A stretch of DNA of 49,137 bases from an uncultured Bacteroidota bacterium (lineage in GTDB: Bacteria > Bacteroidota > Bacteroidia > Bacteroidales > WCHB1-69), in the NCBI GenBank assembly GCA_902802755.1, contig CADCNH010000021.1, forward strand, positions 1-49,137. The letters run 5' to 3'. Position 1 is the stretch's first letter; every line of letters starts with the position of its first letter. The notes beneath the pieces were generated by a model, which saw only the letters and a program-made list of their open reading frames with translations, searched no databases and was not told the origin of the DNA. A program made the position numbers and the translations under genes. Below, piece by piece: positions 14,398-22,206 of the stretch.

Positions 14398-16404
14398 TTA
14401 TCTTGTGACAATAACCTTCTTAGCAGGGTAGTCGCCTATTTTAATGATATAAACGCCAGTAGATAGCCCGCTATCGCTTACTTGACGACCATCTATGCTG
14501 AATATACGCACTTCGCAGTTGTCACAGCCTTCCACGACGATATTGCCATTGTGGCTTTTGATAGTGATACCCTCCATGTCGAGTTCGTTGATGCCGTTGG
14601 TGCCTCCGTTATCTAAAACATAGCAATTCCCTTCAAAATAAGAGGTTCCGTCGGTGACGTTGTTGCCAGAGACAAGCGAGGGGGTGCTGGGAGCGGAAAT
14701 AAATGTAGACGAGTTACTTCCGCCGCCAGGGCCGCCACCAGGGCCGCCACCAGGGCCGCCACCAGGACCGCCACCGGGACCACCGCCAGTATTGATAGAG
14801 GGAGTATAGAAAGCTATCTTATTATCACCGTATGTTATGGTATACCAACTGTTGCTGCTGATGTTTGAAGACTGGATATAGGGTTGGTTGATGGAGCTAT
14901 TATTCTCGATGCCATTAACGGCGATGATGACTCCGCCATTGATATAGAGTCGTTTTCCTTCCTCTGTGTTGGCATCAAGAGCCACCTCGGGTGATCTGGA
15001 ACCGATGGCATAGACCAATCCGCCATTGATGTAAAAGTTGCCGTTGGCATCCATACCGTCGTTGTTGGCGGAACGCGAATAGATAAAGCCGTCTGTAACG
15101 GTCAGGTTTTGCGCACAGTTGATACCGTCGTCGTAAGCATTGACATAAATCTCACCACCACTGATTTCCATGGTATTCTTGCTCTCGATACCTTCGCCGT
15201 TGGTGCCGCTGGTGGTCACCTTGATATTGCCTCCACTGATGGCCATTCCGCCGCTGTATGTGTAGCTGTTGCCGTTCTCCGTTTTCAAACCAGCCTTGAT
15301 GCCCTTGGGCGATGAATAGTAGTCACTGTTGACATTGTCGGTATTGCCAGTATAGTTGGTGTTCTCTGTTGTGCCATTATTGTAATAAAGGGCACCACTG
15401 GTGGTAACCGTGATGTCGCCTCCGCTGATGGTCATGAAACCATCGCATTTCATGCCTTTGCCACCCGAACCAGTAGAAGTGAGTGAGAGGGTGCCTCCAC
15501 TGATGGTGATGTTGCTGTCGGCACTTATTCCACAGGCTGCACTGGTCTCCAAATCTTCAGTGTCCCACATGCCTTTGCCGCTTGTAGTTACATTGATAAC
15601 GGCATCATCGGAAATGTAAATGTTACCTGCGCTTTTGATGCCTTTGGCGGCGATAGCGGCACAGTTGATGGTGATATTACCCCCGCTGATATAGATATTG
15701 CCAGAGTCTTCATCCTCATGGTCGGTGGTCTCGCCGGTTGAGGTGTCACCGTCAAGGTCACACTGGATGCCGTCATCCTCTGTTCCGCTGATGTTGATGG
15801 TACCGCTTTCCATCAGGAAATACTCGTTACAAGAAATACCGTCGCCTACTGCGGAAGTTACATTGATGGTGGCGTTTTCTACAGAGATATATTCTCCGGC
15901 CTTGATGGCATGTTTCAAGTTACCCACAACATTCAGCGTGCCCTGTTGTTTGAACTCGGCGTGTCCTTTCACATAAAGGCAGCCTTTCTGTGAGCCAGTA
16001 GCCGCATCCGCAAGGGTGTTGGTAGTACCAGTGATGACCTTCACGTTGATGCGTTTGCTGTTCTGGATGTGTATCGCCGCACCGCTATATGCCGGAGTGA
16101 CGTTGGTCAGGGTAAGACCGTTCAATTCGATGGTGGCTTTGTAGGACCCCGACATGTAAAATTCGCCGTCGGTTGAGGTGCCGCTCAGCTTGTAGGTTAT
16201 TTCGCTGGCGAGGCTGTCGTTTTGAGCAATGGAGACATGGGCCCCGCTCTGGGTAACAGTCAGATACTGTGCAATGTTGTCCGCCACAGCAACCGTTGCC
16301 GTTGTGCCGTTATAGACCACCTCAACGGTGTTGTTGCTTGGTGTTTGTGCTCCAACTGTTATCGTCAATACAAGGGCGACAATGAGGATTGTCAGTTTTT
16401 TCAT
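14398..16404 (-). CDS. Exported beta-helix protein (Cthe_2159-like carbohydrate-binding domain) with Gly-Pro tract
   Basis: A 668-aa protein with a signal peptide (1-19). From about 40 to 500 it is a repetitive right-handed beta-helix with many copies of the pattern ISGGxIxVTxSG and 'GISCN/GIQCDLD/GIKS', as in the Cthe_2159 carbohydrate-binding family. About residues 545-568 form GGGPGGGPGG-type repeats, six units of GGGP/GGGS, a likely flexible spacer. The end (IFSIDGRQVSDSGLSTGVYIIKIG ... KKVIVTR) is a T9SS sorting domain. It probably binds polysaccharide at the surface. It follows the TonB receptor gene by 147 bases. Confidence 0.85.
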   Translation of the reverse strand: MKKLTILIVALVLTITVGAQTPSNNTVEVVYNGTTATVAVADNIAQYLTVTQSGAHVSIAQNDSLASEITYKLSGTSTDGEFYMSGSYKATIELNGLTLTNVTPAYSGAAIHIQNSKRINVKVITGTTNTLADAATGSQKGCLYVKGHAEFKQQGTLNVVGNLKHAIKAGEYISVENATINVTSAVGDGISCNEYFLMESGTINISGTEDDGIQCDLDGDTSTGETTDHEDEDSGNIYISGGNITINCAAIAAKGIKSAGNIYISDDAVINVTTSGKGMWDTEDLETSAACGISADSNITISGGTLSLTSTGSGGKGMKCDGFMTISGGDITVTTSGALYYNNGTTENTNYTGNTDNVNSDYYSSPKGIKAGLKTENGNSYTYSGGMAISGGNIKVTTSGTNGEGIESKNTMEISGGEIYVNAYDDGINCAQNLTVTDGFIYSRSANNDGMDANGNFYINGGLVYAIGSRSPEVALDANTEEGKRLYINGGVIIAVNGIENNSSINQPYIQSSNISSNSWYTITYGDNKIAFYTPSINTGGGPGGGPGGGPGGGPGGGPGGGSNSSTFISAPSTPSLVSGNNVTDGTSYFEGNCYVLDNGGTNGINELDMEGITIKSHNGNIVVEGCDNCEVRIFSIDGRQVSDSGLSTGVYIIKIGDYPAKKVIVTR

Positions 16405-16523
16405 AATCGGAAATTTTGTTAAATTAAATTATAATGCAAAGAAACAGTATTTTACACATATTTGATTTAACCAATAAGGGGGAATGTTTGGCAATTTGTC
16501 GGAAAATGAGGGTTACATTGTCA

Positions 16524-16550
16524 ATAAGCCTTGAATAGGGTAGGGCTTAT
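16524..16550 (-). terminator. Weak hairpin after the TonB receptor gene
   Basis: ATAAGCC (16524-16530) pairs with GGCTTAT (16544-16550), directly after the stop at 16552. There is no T-run, so it may only stabilise the mRNA end. Confidence 0.3.
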
Positions 16551-16551
16551 C

Positions 16552-18837
16552 TTACAGCTTCAGTGAGATACCAACAAAATAGGTGCGTGCCTGAGTGGGG
16601 CCATAGATGTAGTTGGCATCGCGGTTGGCACCTTTGTCCAAATCACGCTGGAATTGGTCTAAAATATTTTTTACTCCCGCACTTAACTCAAGGCAATAAT
16701 GTTTGTAAATGTGAATATCGTAGGCCAGTCGGATGCCGAAATCCCAGAAAGTGGGTGTTTTGACTTCCTCATCCTGGACTATATAACCCTGCAGATGCGG
16801 TACCAGCATAGAACCGGTGATTTTGCCATTGACAGAAATTGTGAAGTTACGCACAGGTTGGATATCCAAGAGTACATAGGCATAATGGTCAGGGGTGCGT
16901 AACATGCGTTTTTGCGGAGCAACTGTAGGACTCCATTGTTGTGGCTCTACATAGCGGCTTTGCTGCCATGTGTAGCCCAGCTGAAGCGATAGGAGTGTGG
17001 TATAGGCAAGTCTGGCCTCAAAGTTGATACCGCCCACCCATGCACCTGGAGCATTGGTGCGTGTCAGCAACAGGTTGCCTTCGTCATCATGGCCGTCTTC
17101 ACGCAAGAAAAACACATCTTTCAGGTAGGTATAGAAACCTTCGCCGGTAAGGTTGAGTTCCCATTTGCCGAAGCGGCGGTACCAATCCGCACTTGCCGTT
17201 GCGCTGTGCGAATATTCTGGGTGCAAATCGGAGGCAAGTGAAATCAGCGAAACCGCGCCATTTACGGCTGCTACATGCAAATCCTCATCGTAGGCCTGCG
17301 GTGCGCGATAGCCACTGCTGTAGCCCACTCGCAGCACCAGTCCGTCAATAGGAGTGTATCGTACAGTGGCACGTGGATTGCAAACCGGTTTTTTGAGCAG
17401 ATTGTGTTTCTCCAAACGAGCTCCGATCAGTACACTCCATTTTTTGTTTTTCCATTCATTTTGGGCATATACACCTGCCACATGTACGTTCTGCTGTATG
17501 TCGCGATGATAGCCCACCATGCGGTCATGCAGTCCGTTATAGGTGTATTCGGCTCCAACGCTGAGGTCGCCGTTCATTTTGCCACAAGGATAGGAAAAAC
17601 GGTATTGCAGTCCGGTGTTGGAGGTTATGTCAGTACTGGTGCCGTAAGCATTGGGGTCTTTGCCCGCCCCGAAATAGCTGTCACGACCTATATGTTGCAC
17701 TGCTGAGTAGGCTGACACAAAATGGCGGCTGTCGGCAGACATCCAATCGAAGGCCAGTGAACCCGCGTCAATGTTATGACGCAGTTGTTCTGCAATATCT
17801 GCTTCGTGAGGTGGCAATTCGAAATTGTTACCGCCACGCCGAAAATCGGTAATATGGTGATATTCGAGTGTGAGTTTGCTGGAAGTGCTCGTCCTGAAGA
17901 ATACACGAGCTCCGGCGGTGGTGCTTCGCAATTGTGGTACTTCGCTGAAACCGTCTTTGTCACGGTCGTAGGGACTGCGAGTACGGTGGGCAGCAAAGAT
18001 GTAAGCTCCGATTTTCCGGTTCTCGCTTGTGACAGAGCCGTTTAGCTCAGTGTTGATGTCGTAGGCACCGCGTTCGTTTACCCCTGTGACATTGGAGATA
18101 TTTACAAAATTTCGTACCGGTTCCTTGGTGATGATATTCACTACACCAGCGATGGCATTGGCACCATACATGGCTGAGCCGCCACCGCGGACAATCTCTA
18201 TACGGTCAATCATTGCAGTAGGCACTTGTTCCAAACCATATACTGAAGCTAAAGATGAAAACACCGGGCGCGAGTCCATCAGTATCTGGCTGTATTGCCC
18301 TTGCAACCCGTTGATACGCAATTCGGTCTTGCCACAGTTGCTGCAAGTGTTTTCCACACGTAAGCCTGGTTGGTAATTGAGTGCGTCAGCTGCACATGAT
18401 ACTCCTGTCGTCTCAAATAGCTTCGGAGAAATCACATTAACAATCGTAGCCGCTTCCTGTCGCTTGGTCTCATGCCGGTTGGCGGTCACCACCACATCGT
18501 TTAGTTGCTGTGATAGCTCATGGATGACGATTTTCAATTCGGTGGTAATGTTTTCCTTGATTACCACGGGCAGTTCTTCGGTTTCATAGCCCACATAGGT
18601 CGCAACAACTGTCTGTTTTCCAACAGGCAAGTTCTTGAGAAAATAGTGTCCAGTCTCGTCGGTGATGGTGCCAATATCGGTGCCTTTGATTTGTATGGTC
18701 ACGTAGGGCAAGTGCTCACCGGTATTCTCATCCACCACATGTCCTACCAAATGTGCGTCATATTGTTCCTGTGCATTAATGAAATAGCTCGGTATGAGCA
18801 GCAACAAACAAACCAAGAGTTTTATTAGTTTTTTCAT
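16552..18837 (-). CDS. TonB-dependent outer-membrane receptor (FepA/BtuB type)
   Basis: About 761 aa from ATG 18837 (MKKLIKLLVCLLLLIPSYF), signal peptide to about INAQEQ. A carboxypeptidase-D-like domain follows (LVGHVVDENTGEHLPYVTIQI ... EELPVV, about 28-105). The plug domain then begins with VVVTANRHETKRQEAA, including SCAADALNYQPGLRVENTCSNCGKTELRINGL and VRGGGSAMYGANAIAGVVNIITK. The rest is a 22-strand barrel ending ARTYFVGISLKL. The Cys-rich CSNCG in the plug is common in Bacteroidota importers of metal complexes. Substrate unknown; iron, heme or cobalamin are options. Confidence 0.9.
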   Translation of the reverse strand: MKKLIKLLVCLLLLIPSYFINAQEQYDAHLVGHVVDENTGEHLPYVTIQIKGTDIGTITDETGHYFLKNLPVGKQTVVATYVGYETEELPVVIKENITTELKIVIHELSQQLNDVVVTANRHETKRQEAATIVNVISPKLFETTGVSCAADALNYQPGLRVENTCSNCGKTELRINGLQGQYSQILMDSRPVFSSLASVYGLEQVPTAMIDRIEIVRGGGSAMYGANAIAGVVNIITKEPVRNFVNISNVTGVNERGAYDINTELNGSVTSENRKIGAYIFAAHRTRSPYDRDKDGFSEVPQLRSTTAGARVFFRTSTSSKLTLEYHHITDFRRGGNNFELPPHEADIAEQLRHNIDAGSLAFDWMSADSRHFVSAYSAVQHIGRDSYFGAGKDPNAYGTSTDITSNTGLQYRFSYPCGKMNGDLSVGAEYTYNGLHDRMVGYHRDIQQNVHVAGVYAQNEWKNKKWSVLIGARLEKHNLLKKPVCNPRATVRYTPIDGLVLRVGYSSGYRAPQAYDEDLHVAAVNGAVSLISLASDLHPEYSHSATASADWYRRFGKWELNLTGEGFYTYLKDVFFLREDGHDDEGNLLLTRTNAPGAWVGGINFEARLAYTTLLSLQLGYTWQQSRYVEPQQWSPTVAPQKRMLRTPDHYAYVLLDIQPVRNFTISVNGKITGSMLVPHLQGYIVQDEEVKTPTFWDFGIRLAYDIHIYKHYCLELSAGVKNILDQFQRDLDKGANRDANYIYGPTQARTYFVGISLKL

Positions 18838-18864
18838 GGGAATATCCTTTGAAAAAAGAAGCGG

Positions 18865-18872
18865 CAAAAATA
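18865..18872 (-). promoter_or_regulatory. -7 box of the TonB receptor gene
   Basis: The minus strand reads TATTTTTG (TAnnTTTG), about 28 bases before ATG 18837. It lies directly after the T-run of the terminator of the upstream gene. Confidence 0.6.
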
Positions 18873-18880
18873 CAAAAAAA

Positions 18881-18902
18881 ATCGCAGCCCGAAAGCTGCG
18901 AT
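18881..18902 (-). terminator. Rho-independent terminator of the 19620-18940 gene
   Basis: A perfect 8-bp stem, ATCGCAGC (18881-18888) and GCTGCGAT (18895-18902), loop of 6. On the minus strand it is followed by eight T. It lies about 38 bases after the stop at 18940. Confidence 0.8.
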
Positions 18903-18939
18903 GTTAAGCTTGTGCTTACTTTCCATGCTCGAAGAGCGA

Positions 18940-19620
18940 TTATTCCTTCACAAATTTCATCGTGGTCATTTTGTCGAGGCTGCTGATCCGCACAATGTAG
19001 GTACCCGCTGATAAGTCAGCAACATGTATCTGCTCATTTGCGTTGGCAATCTCAATATGCTTCACCTCTTGTCCATTCACGGAATAAATGGCAATCTGGG
19101 CACCTTCAACATTGTTAATGATAAGTTCTTCCGCAACAGGATTAGGATAGACGGAGATGCTGCTTGCTACATTCTCGATGTTACTGCCGCTGGTGAAATA
19201 ACCGAACTCAGTCCAACCGCCAGAAACGCTTTTGTCGAATTTGGCATAACCATAAGTGTTGGGGCTGCCGGCAAATTTCAAGGCCACATAGCCGGTGTTC
19301 ATCCCTTGTCCAGAATAGGTGTCCAGGGTGACCAGATTGTTTGACCATACTGCGGACGAATTGCAAGCGGTCCATACATTGTCCAAGGTAGCGTATTCGG
19401 CAACCGTGTACATCTGATCGGTGCTGGGAACAGCTACAGATCCGGAAATAGGCTCCAACTGAACTTCGCTGGGATCATAATTCGGGATGGAGAACTGAGG
19501 AATTCCGTTCACAATCAAATTGCCGCTTTGCGGAGTGATTTGGACTGTTGAGTAATTTTGTGCGAAAGCACCGAAGGTACATACAATGCAGAGTACCATA
19601 GCCAGTATAATTTTTTTCAT
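18940..19620 (-). CDS. Exported T9SS cargo protein, function unknown
   Basis: A 226-aa protein with signal peptide (1-20, ending AFAQ). The middle (about 25-140) has no motif I can name; it contains SGSVAVPSTDQMYTVAEYATL and SGQGMNTGYVALKFAGSPNTYGYAKF, which read like a beta-sandwich surface domain. From SISVYPNPVAEELIINNVEGAQIAIYSVNGQEV to GTYIVRISSLDKMTTMKFVKE it is a clear type A T9SS sorting domain. So the protein is delivered to the cell surface or released. It is monocistronic with its own promoter and terminator. Confidence 0.8.
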   Translation of the reverse strand: MKKIILAMVLCIVCTFGAFAQNYSTVQITPQSGNLIVNGIPQFSIPNYDPSEVQLEPISGSVAVPSTDQMYTVAEYATLDNVWTACNSSAVWSNNLVTLDTYSGQGMNTGYVALKFAGSPNTYGYAKFDKSVSGGWTEFGYFTSGSNIENVASSISVYPNPVAEELIINNVEGAQIAIYSVNGQEVKHIEIANANEQIHVADLSAGTYIVRISSLDKMTTMKFVKE

Positions 19621-19675
19621 AAGCTTATAAAATTAAAAATTGATTGATACAACTCCATATAATTTAATAATTCTG

Positions 19676-19683
19676 CAAAGTTA
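19676..19683 (-). promoter_or_regulatory. -7 box of the T9SS cargo gene
   Basis: The minus strand reads TAACTTTG (TAnnTTTG), giving a leader of about 50 bases before ATG 19620. Confidence 0.6.
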
Positions 19684-19733
19684 ATGATTTTTCCTATTTT
19701 TTGCGTTCTTTCCATGTCTGAAAAAGGATTTTT

Positions 19734-20579
19734 TTAAAGCGATGCGTCCGGACCGAAGATTTCCTTGGCGTAAGGCGTGAGGGGAATGTGTTTGGAGAGC
19801 CAGAAAATTGGCATCTTGACATATAAAGGTCCGCAGGCGTAGGGTTGCACACTATATTGGTTATATACTGCAGTAATGACAGAACGGGTACTGTCAATAA
19901 AGAAGCAATCGGGCATAGGCAGCCGTTCTTTGTATTCCTCGAAAAGGCATTCTGTGGTGTTGCCATCTTCCTTGTTGACCACCAGATCTTCCAAAGCACG
20001 GATCAACACCTCCCCGAGTTCTGTGGTGTCAATGAGATCCTCCAATTGGATAATCCGCTTGGTATTCAAGTCGATGGTCATGATATCAATCACATAATAG
20101 CCATGGGCGGCAAACGCCATACAGCCTTCGGTATATACCGAGAAGGTTACCAGGTTGTCATTACGGTCACAAGTGCTGGTGATATGGGCGTAATTGTAAG
20201 GTTCCAGAGTGATGGAATCAATTGTTTTAAGAAATTTGACTCCTTCAAGAATATCATCATCTTCCTCAAACCAAGTATGTTTCAAAAAAAGTTCTGTCGC
20301 TTCCTCCAAAGTTTTGGCGGCAGTATCTCCAAAAGTGAAGCGAATCAACGCTTGCTCCAACTCAGGAGTTAGGCAACCTTCGTCAGGCCATACAATCGAA
20401 TATTCGTTTTCCACCTGCAAACGATTCTCTTCCATGCCATAAACCGGTTCGAAGGTGATGAGTTCCAAGCAACGTTTACCGTTAACTGCATGAACTCCGA
20501 AATCCACGTTTTTCTGTTTACAGGCACCAAGTACAAGTGCCAAGCATAAAATTGCTGCGATAAGTTTTAGTTTTTTCAT
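19734..20579 (-). CDS. Lipoprotein with DUF3298-like domain
   Basis: A 281-aa protein with a lipobox: LALVLGACKQKN puts the lipid-modified Cys at about residue 20. The C-terminal part (DCFFIDSTRSVITAVYNQYSVQPYACGPLYVKMP ... SKHIPLTPYAKEIFGPDASL) matches the DUF3298/RsiV-like end pattern, where a periplasmic domain senses or binds something. The N-terminal half (about 25-180) resembles the linked DUF4163 type. No Bacteroidota partner is visible nearby. A scar of the same C-terminus (FFGPDAML) lies at 24504-24533. Confidence 0.8.
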   Translation of the reverse strand: MKKLKLIAAILCLALVLGACKQKNVDFGVHAVNGKRCLELITFEPVYGMEENRLQVENEYSIVWPDEGCLTPELEQALIRFTFGDTAAKTLEEATELFLKHTWFEEDDDILEGVKFLKTIDSITLEPYNYAHITSTCDRNDNLVTFSVYTEGCMAFAAHGYYVIDIMTIDLNTKRIIQLEDLIDTTELGEVLIRALEDLVVNKEDGNTTECLFEEYKERLPMPDCFFIDSTRSVITAVYNQYSVQPYACGPLYVKMPIFWLSKHIPLTPYAKEIFGPDASL

Positions 20580-20604
20580 ATCTATTCTATATCTTTAGGT
20601 ACTG

Positions 20605-21813
20605 TTATATACCATTCTTCAAGAACTCTCTAAGACCAAGATGAATTATACCATCATAATTGCTGCGAGTGACTAAAGGTGATAACGAGATGACATATTT
20701 AGGATAGTTGTCCTTGATTTTACTCAAAGTTCCGAACTCTCTTTCCGTGGTTTCTTCCGTCGCAATTAAATAACTCACCTGTACATATACCTTTATGTCG
20801 TTTTTGGTGCAAACGAAATCAACCTCGCCGGCTTGAAGCTGTCCGATTCTCACATCGAAATCAAGTTGTGTAAGATATTGATATACTACATTTTCAAGAA
20901 CCTTCTCAATGTCTTTTTCCCGCCTGTTCAACCCCGACAGCAGATTTCTGATGCCAACATCCTCGAAATAGTATTTTCCGTTTGTCTCAAGAATTTTCTT
21001 ACCATGAATATCATATCGCTGAACGCATTTCATCAAATAGGCTTCTTCAAAATATGAGCTATAATCAACAACCACATTGGTGGAAACTGTCGTTCCAATG
21101 TTTTTCATGTAGTTGCTGATATTGTTTGCAGAGGTCGGTTTACCTATATTGTCGGCAAGATATTGCAATAGTTTGTTCAGAAAAGCCACATTGCGGATAT
21201 TGTGACGCTCAATGATATCTTTGAGAACCACTGTATTCAAAACACCTTGTAGATAGTCGTGAACGTGTTCTTCATTGTCAATTCCGATTTGGCGCAAACC
21301 TGGCAAACCGCCATAGTTGAGATATTTATTCAGACTATCGTCATTGTCCTCTAATTCATGAAAAGTCAGAAACTCTGAATACGACAATCCATGCACATGA
21401 ATTTCCTGACATCGTCCTGACAATAAGGTGCTTAAGTCTGATGACAACATGCGGGCATTACTTCCTGTGATAATAATATCGGTATTATCTTCAGAACGAT
21501 AACTTCTCACAGAACGTTCCCATTCTTCAATATCCTGAATTTCATCGATAAGTATGAAATTATGTTTCCCTTTGGCATAATTCTTGTCAATATAATCATT
21601 CAGATCAGTGTAATTCTTGATAAAGTCAAAATCCTTCTTTTCCTTGTCAATATATATGATATTGGCGTCAGTTTCTACCTCATGGCGCAGCATAAAGTCC
21701 TTCAACACAAAGCTTTTCCCAATGCGTCGTTGTCCTACCAATACAATTATCTGACCTTTCCCAAGCCACGAATCCACCTTGTCGGCATAATATTTCCTTG
21801 AAATCAAATCCAT
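20605..21813 (-). CDS. AAA ATPase with DUF4143 domain
   Basis: About 402 aa from ATG 21813 (MDLISRKYYADKVDSWLGK). The Walker A motif GQRRIGKS (about 28-35), Walker B FILIDEIQDIEEW (about 86-98) and sensor TGSNARML (about 118) are clear. The region after about 190 (GGLPGLRQIG ... VVLKDIIERHNI) and the C-terminus with GEVDFVC form the DUF4143 nuclease-like domain; Glu and Asp of EVDF fit a PD-(D/E)xK core. These proteins are common and often called ATP-binding proteins of the ATPase/DUF4143 family, of unknown substrate. A 28-bp palindrome lies over its promoter. Confidence 0.9.
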   Translation of the reverse strand: MDLISRKYYADKVDSWLGKGQIIVLVGQRRIGKSFVLKDFMLRHEVETDANIIYIDKEKKDFDFIKNYTDLNDYIDKNYAKGKHNFILIDEIQDIEEWERSVRSYRSEDNTDIIITGSNARMLSSDLSTLLSGRCQEIHVHGLSYSEFLTFHELEDNDDSLNKYLNYGGLPGLRQIGIDNEEHVHDYLQGVLNTVVLKDIIERHNIRNVAFLNKLLQYLADNIGKPTSANNISNYMKNIGTTVSTNVVVDYSSYFEEAYLMKCVQRYDIHGKKILETNGKYYFEDVGIRNLLSGLNRREKDIEKVLENVVYQYLTQLDFDVRIGQLQAGEVDFVCTKNDIKVYVQVSYLIATEETTEREFGTLSKIKDNYPKYVISLSPLVTRSNYDGIIHLGLREFLKNGI

Positions 21814-21829
21814 AAACAATAATTTTCTG

Positions 21830-21866
21830 CAAAGATACAATTTTATTGTTTATAAACAACAAAATT
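21830..21866 (-). promoter_or_regulatory. -7 box and 28-bp imperfect palindrome before the ATPase gene
   Basis: The minus strand has TATCTTTG (21830-21837). Adjacent, AATTTT-A-TTGTT (21839-21850) pairs with AACAA-C-AAAATT (21855-21866) around TATA, one mismatch. Its position over the -33 region suggests a repressor operator. Confidence 0.5.
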
Positions 21867-21971
21867 TGTGATTTTATTATTTTTATCACTTATGAATCAT
21901 TACTACTGATGCAATATTTTCTTATTTAGGCTGGTGAAATAAGTGTGTTATAAATAATGTAAGCGATTAGT

Positions 21972-22190
21972 CGTGCTGAAAGCACGCAATCCTATTAACC
22001 CCTAACAAGGCCGGAGGCCGCAGTTTGGGGTGGCGATGCACATGGTGTAATACAGCGTGCCAAAGGTACGCTACTATGGGAATCATTGTAGCGTGCCTTC
22101 CGCACGCATATCACACATTCATTATCACTACCCCACACCACGCACTATCGTGCTTGTGCGGGGTTAATAGGATATTGTGCCTTCGGCACA
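21972..22190. repeat. Composite palindromic (REP/MITE-like) element
   Basis: About 220 bp without a gene. The ends are hairpins CGTGCTgaaAGCACG (21972-21986) and TGTGCCttcGGCACA (22076 offset: 22176-22190). Inside them lie the exact 12-bp inverted pair CCTATTAACCCC (21991-22002) and GGGGTTAATAGG (22160-22171). Between are GGCCGGAGGCC (22009-22019), AGCGTGCCaaaGGTACGCT (22054-22072), GCGTGCcttccGCACGC (22091-22107), and CCCCACAC (22131) with GTGCGGGG (22156-22163) around GCACtatcGTGC. A coherent structured element, not random intergenic sequence. Confidence 0.7.
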
Positions 22191-22206
22191 TTAAGACCAA
22201 GGAATT

